Origin: Dichotomocladium elegans
Lineage: Eukaryota; Mucoromycota; Mucoromycetes; Mucorales; Lichtheimiaceae
NCBI GenBank assembly: GCA_025716815.1
Contig: JAIXMN010000006.1
Location: forward strand, 1,302,001 to 1,366,000
Direction: 5' to 3'
Length of the DNA: 64,000 nt
Shown here: positions 63,839 through 64,000 of the stretch, piece after piece
Layout: the number at the start of each line of letters is the position of its first letter
How positions within the stretch are numbered: the stretch's first letter is position 1
The notes under the pieces: model-generated
What the model saw: the letters and a program-made list of their open reading frames with translations, nothing else
The model's database searches: none
What the model was told of the DNA's origin: nothing
Position numbers and translations under genes: made by a program

Positions 63839-64000
63839 GACGTTGGCAAGTAAGCAGAATGAGAAGCGGGAAAAAAAGAGAGGGAAATAAAAACAATAGT
63901 GAAAAGTCGCTCTCTCAGTTCATTAAGAGGAAAAAAGAAGAAGAAAAGGGTCGCCACGCGGGACCTCCTTCAAACCTATATTTTCGCTGTCCCGGGAGCT
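63839..64000. promoter_or_regulatory. Upstream region of the membrane-protein gene
   Basis: The minus-strand leader is pyrimidine-rich (63870-63950). The window ends before the promoter is complete. Confidence 0.4.

Overview
The window is eukaryotic and looks like an early-diverging filamentous fungus, most probably Mucoromycota. Genes are compact and split by many short GT-AG introns, mostly 52-170 bp with GTAAGT-like donors. Promoters carry TATA boxes followed by pyrimidine-rich leaders. Low-complexity Ser, His and Ala tracts are common. The decayed transposase copies belong to the IS630/Tc1-mariner type that is abundant in that phylum. Species-level identity cannot be read from the sequence. 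I rebuilt the gene models by hand from splice consensus, reading frame and family homology. Every multi-exon model closes in frame.

Layout. 1-2945: no supportable gene. 2946-4727 (-): MFS hexose transporter. 4728-9164: AT-rich, no gene. 9165-11516 (+): 6-phosphofructo-2-kinase, convergent at only 90 bp with an 11607-14264 (-) DEAH-box RNA helicase. 15303-16389 (+): UBE2E-type ubiquitin-conjugating enzyme. 17230-18420: decayed transposon. 18771-19546 (+): O6-alkylguanine-DNA alkyltransferase. 20690-22024 (+): PA-TM-RING ubiquitin ligase. 22424-22903 (+): small unknown ORF. 24027-25599 (+): CASTOR-like ACT-domain protein. 25600-28728: transposon remnants. 28729-31072 (-): seven-pass-like membrane protein, divergent from a 31537-32088 (+) secreted Cys-rich, probably GPI-anchored protein. 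32372-33945 (-): two small unknown genes. 35200-36905: longest transposon copy. 38581-40558 (+): PP2A B55 subunit. 41113-43442 (+): MIT-domain protein. 45008-46675 (+): alpha-arrestin-like protein. 46676-49773: gene-poor. 49774-51647 (-): NPRL2. 53973-54281 (-): small Cys-rich protein. 55981-56707 (+): MBF1. 57343-58600 (+): leucine-rich-repeat protein. 60007-61229 (+): plant 'pathogen-related'-like protein. 61386-63838 (-): single-pass membrane protein with poly-Ser tail.

How the genes relate. There is no operon-like cluster, but several products fall in nutrient sensing and signalling. The CASTOR-like protein and NPRL2 both belong to the amino-acid input of TORC1. The PP2A B55 subunit and the arrestin are common effectors around TORC1 and permease turnover, and the hexose transporter and PFK-2 act in glucose uptake and glycolytic control. 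The most striking single observation is that the bifunctional PFK-2/FBPase-2 has lost exactly the segment carrying the phosphatase catalytic RHG histidine, while everything around it stays in frame.
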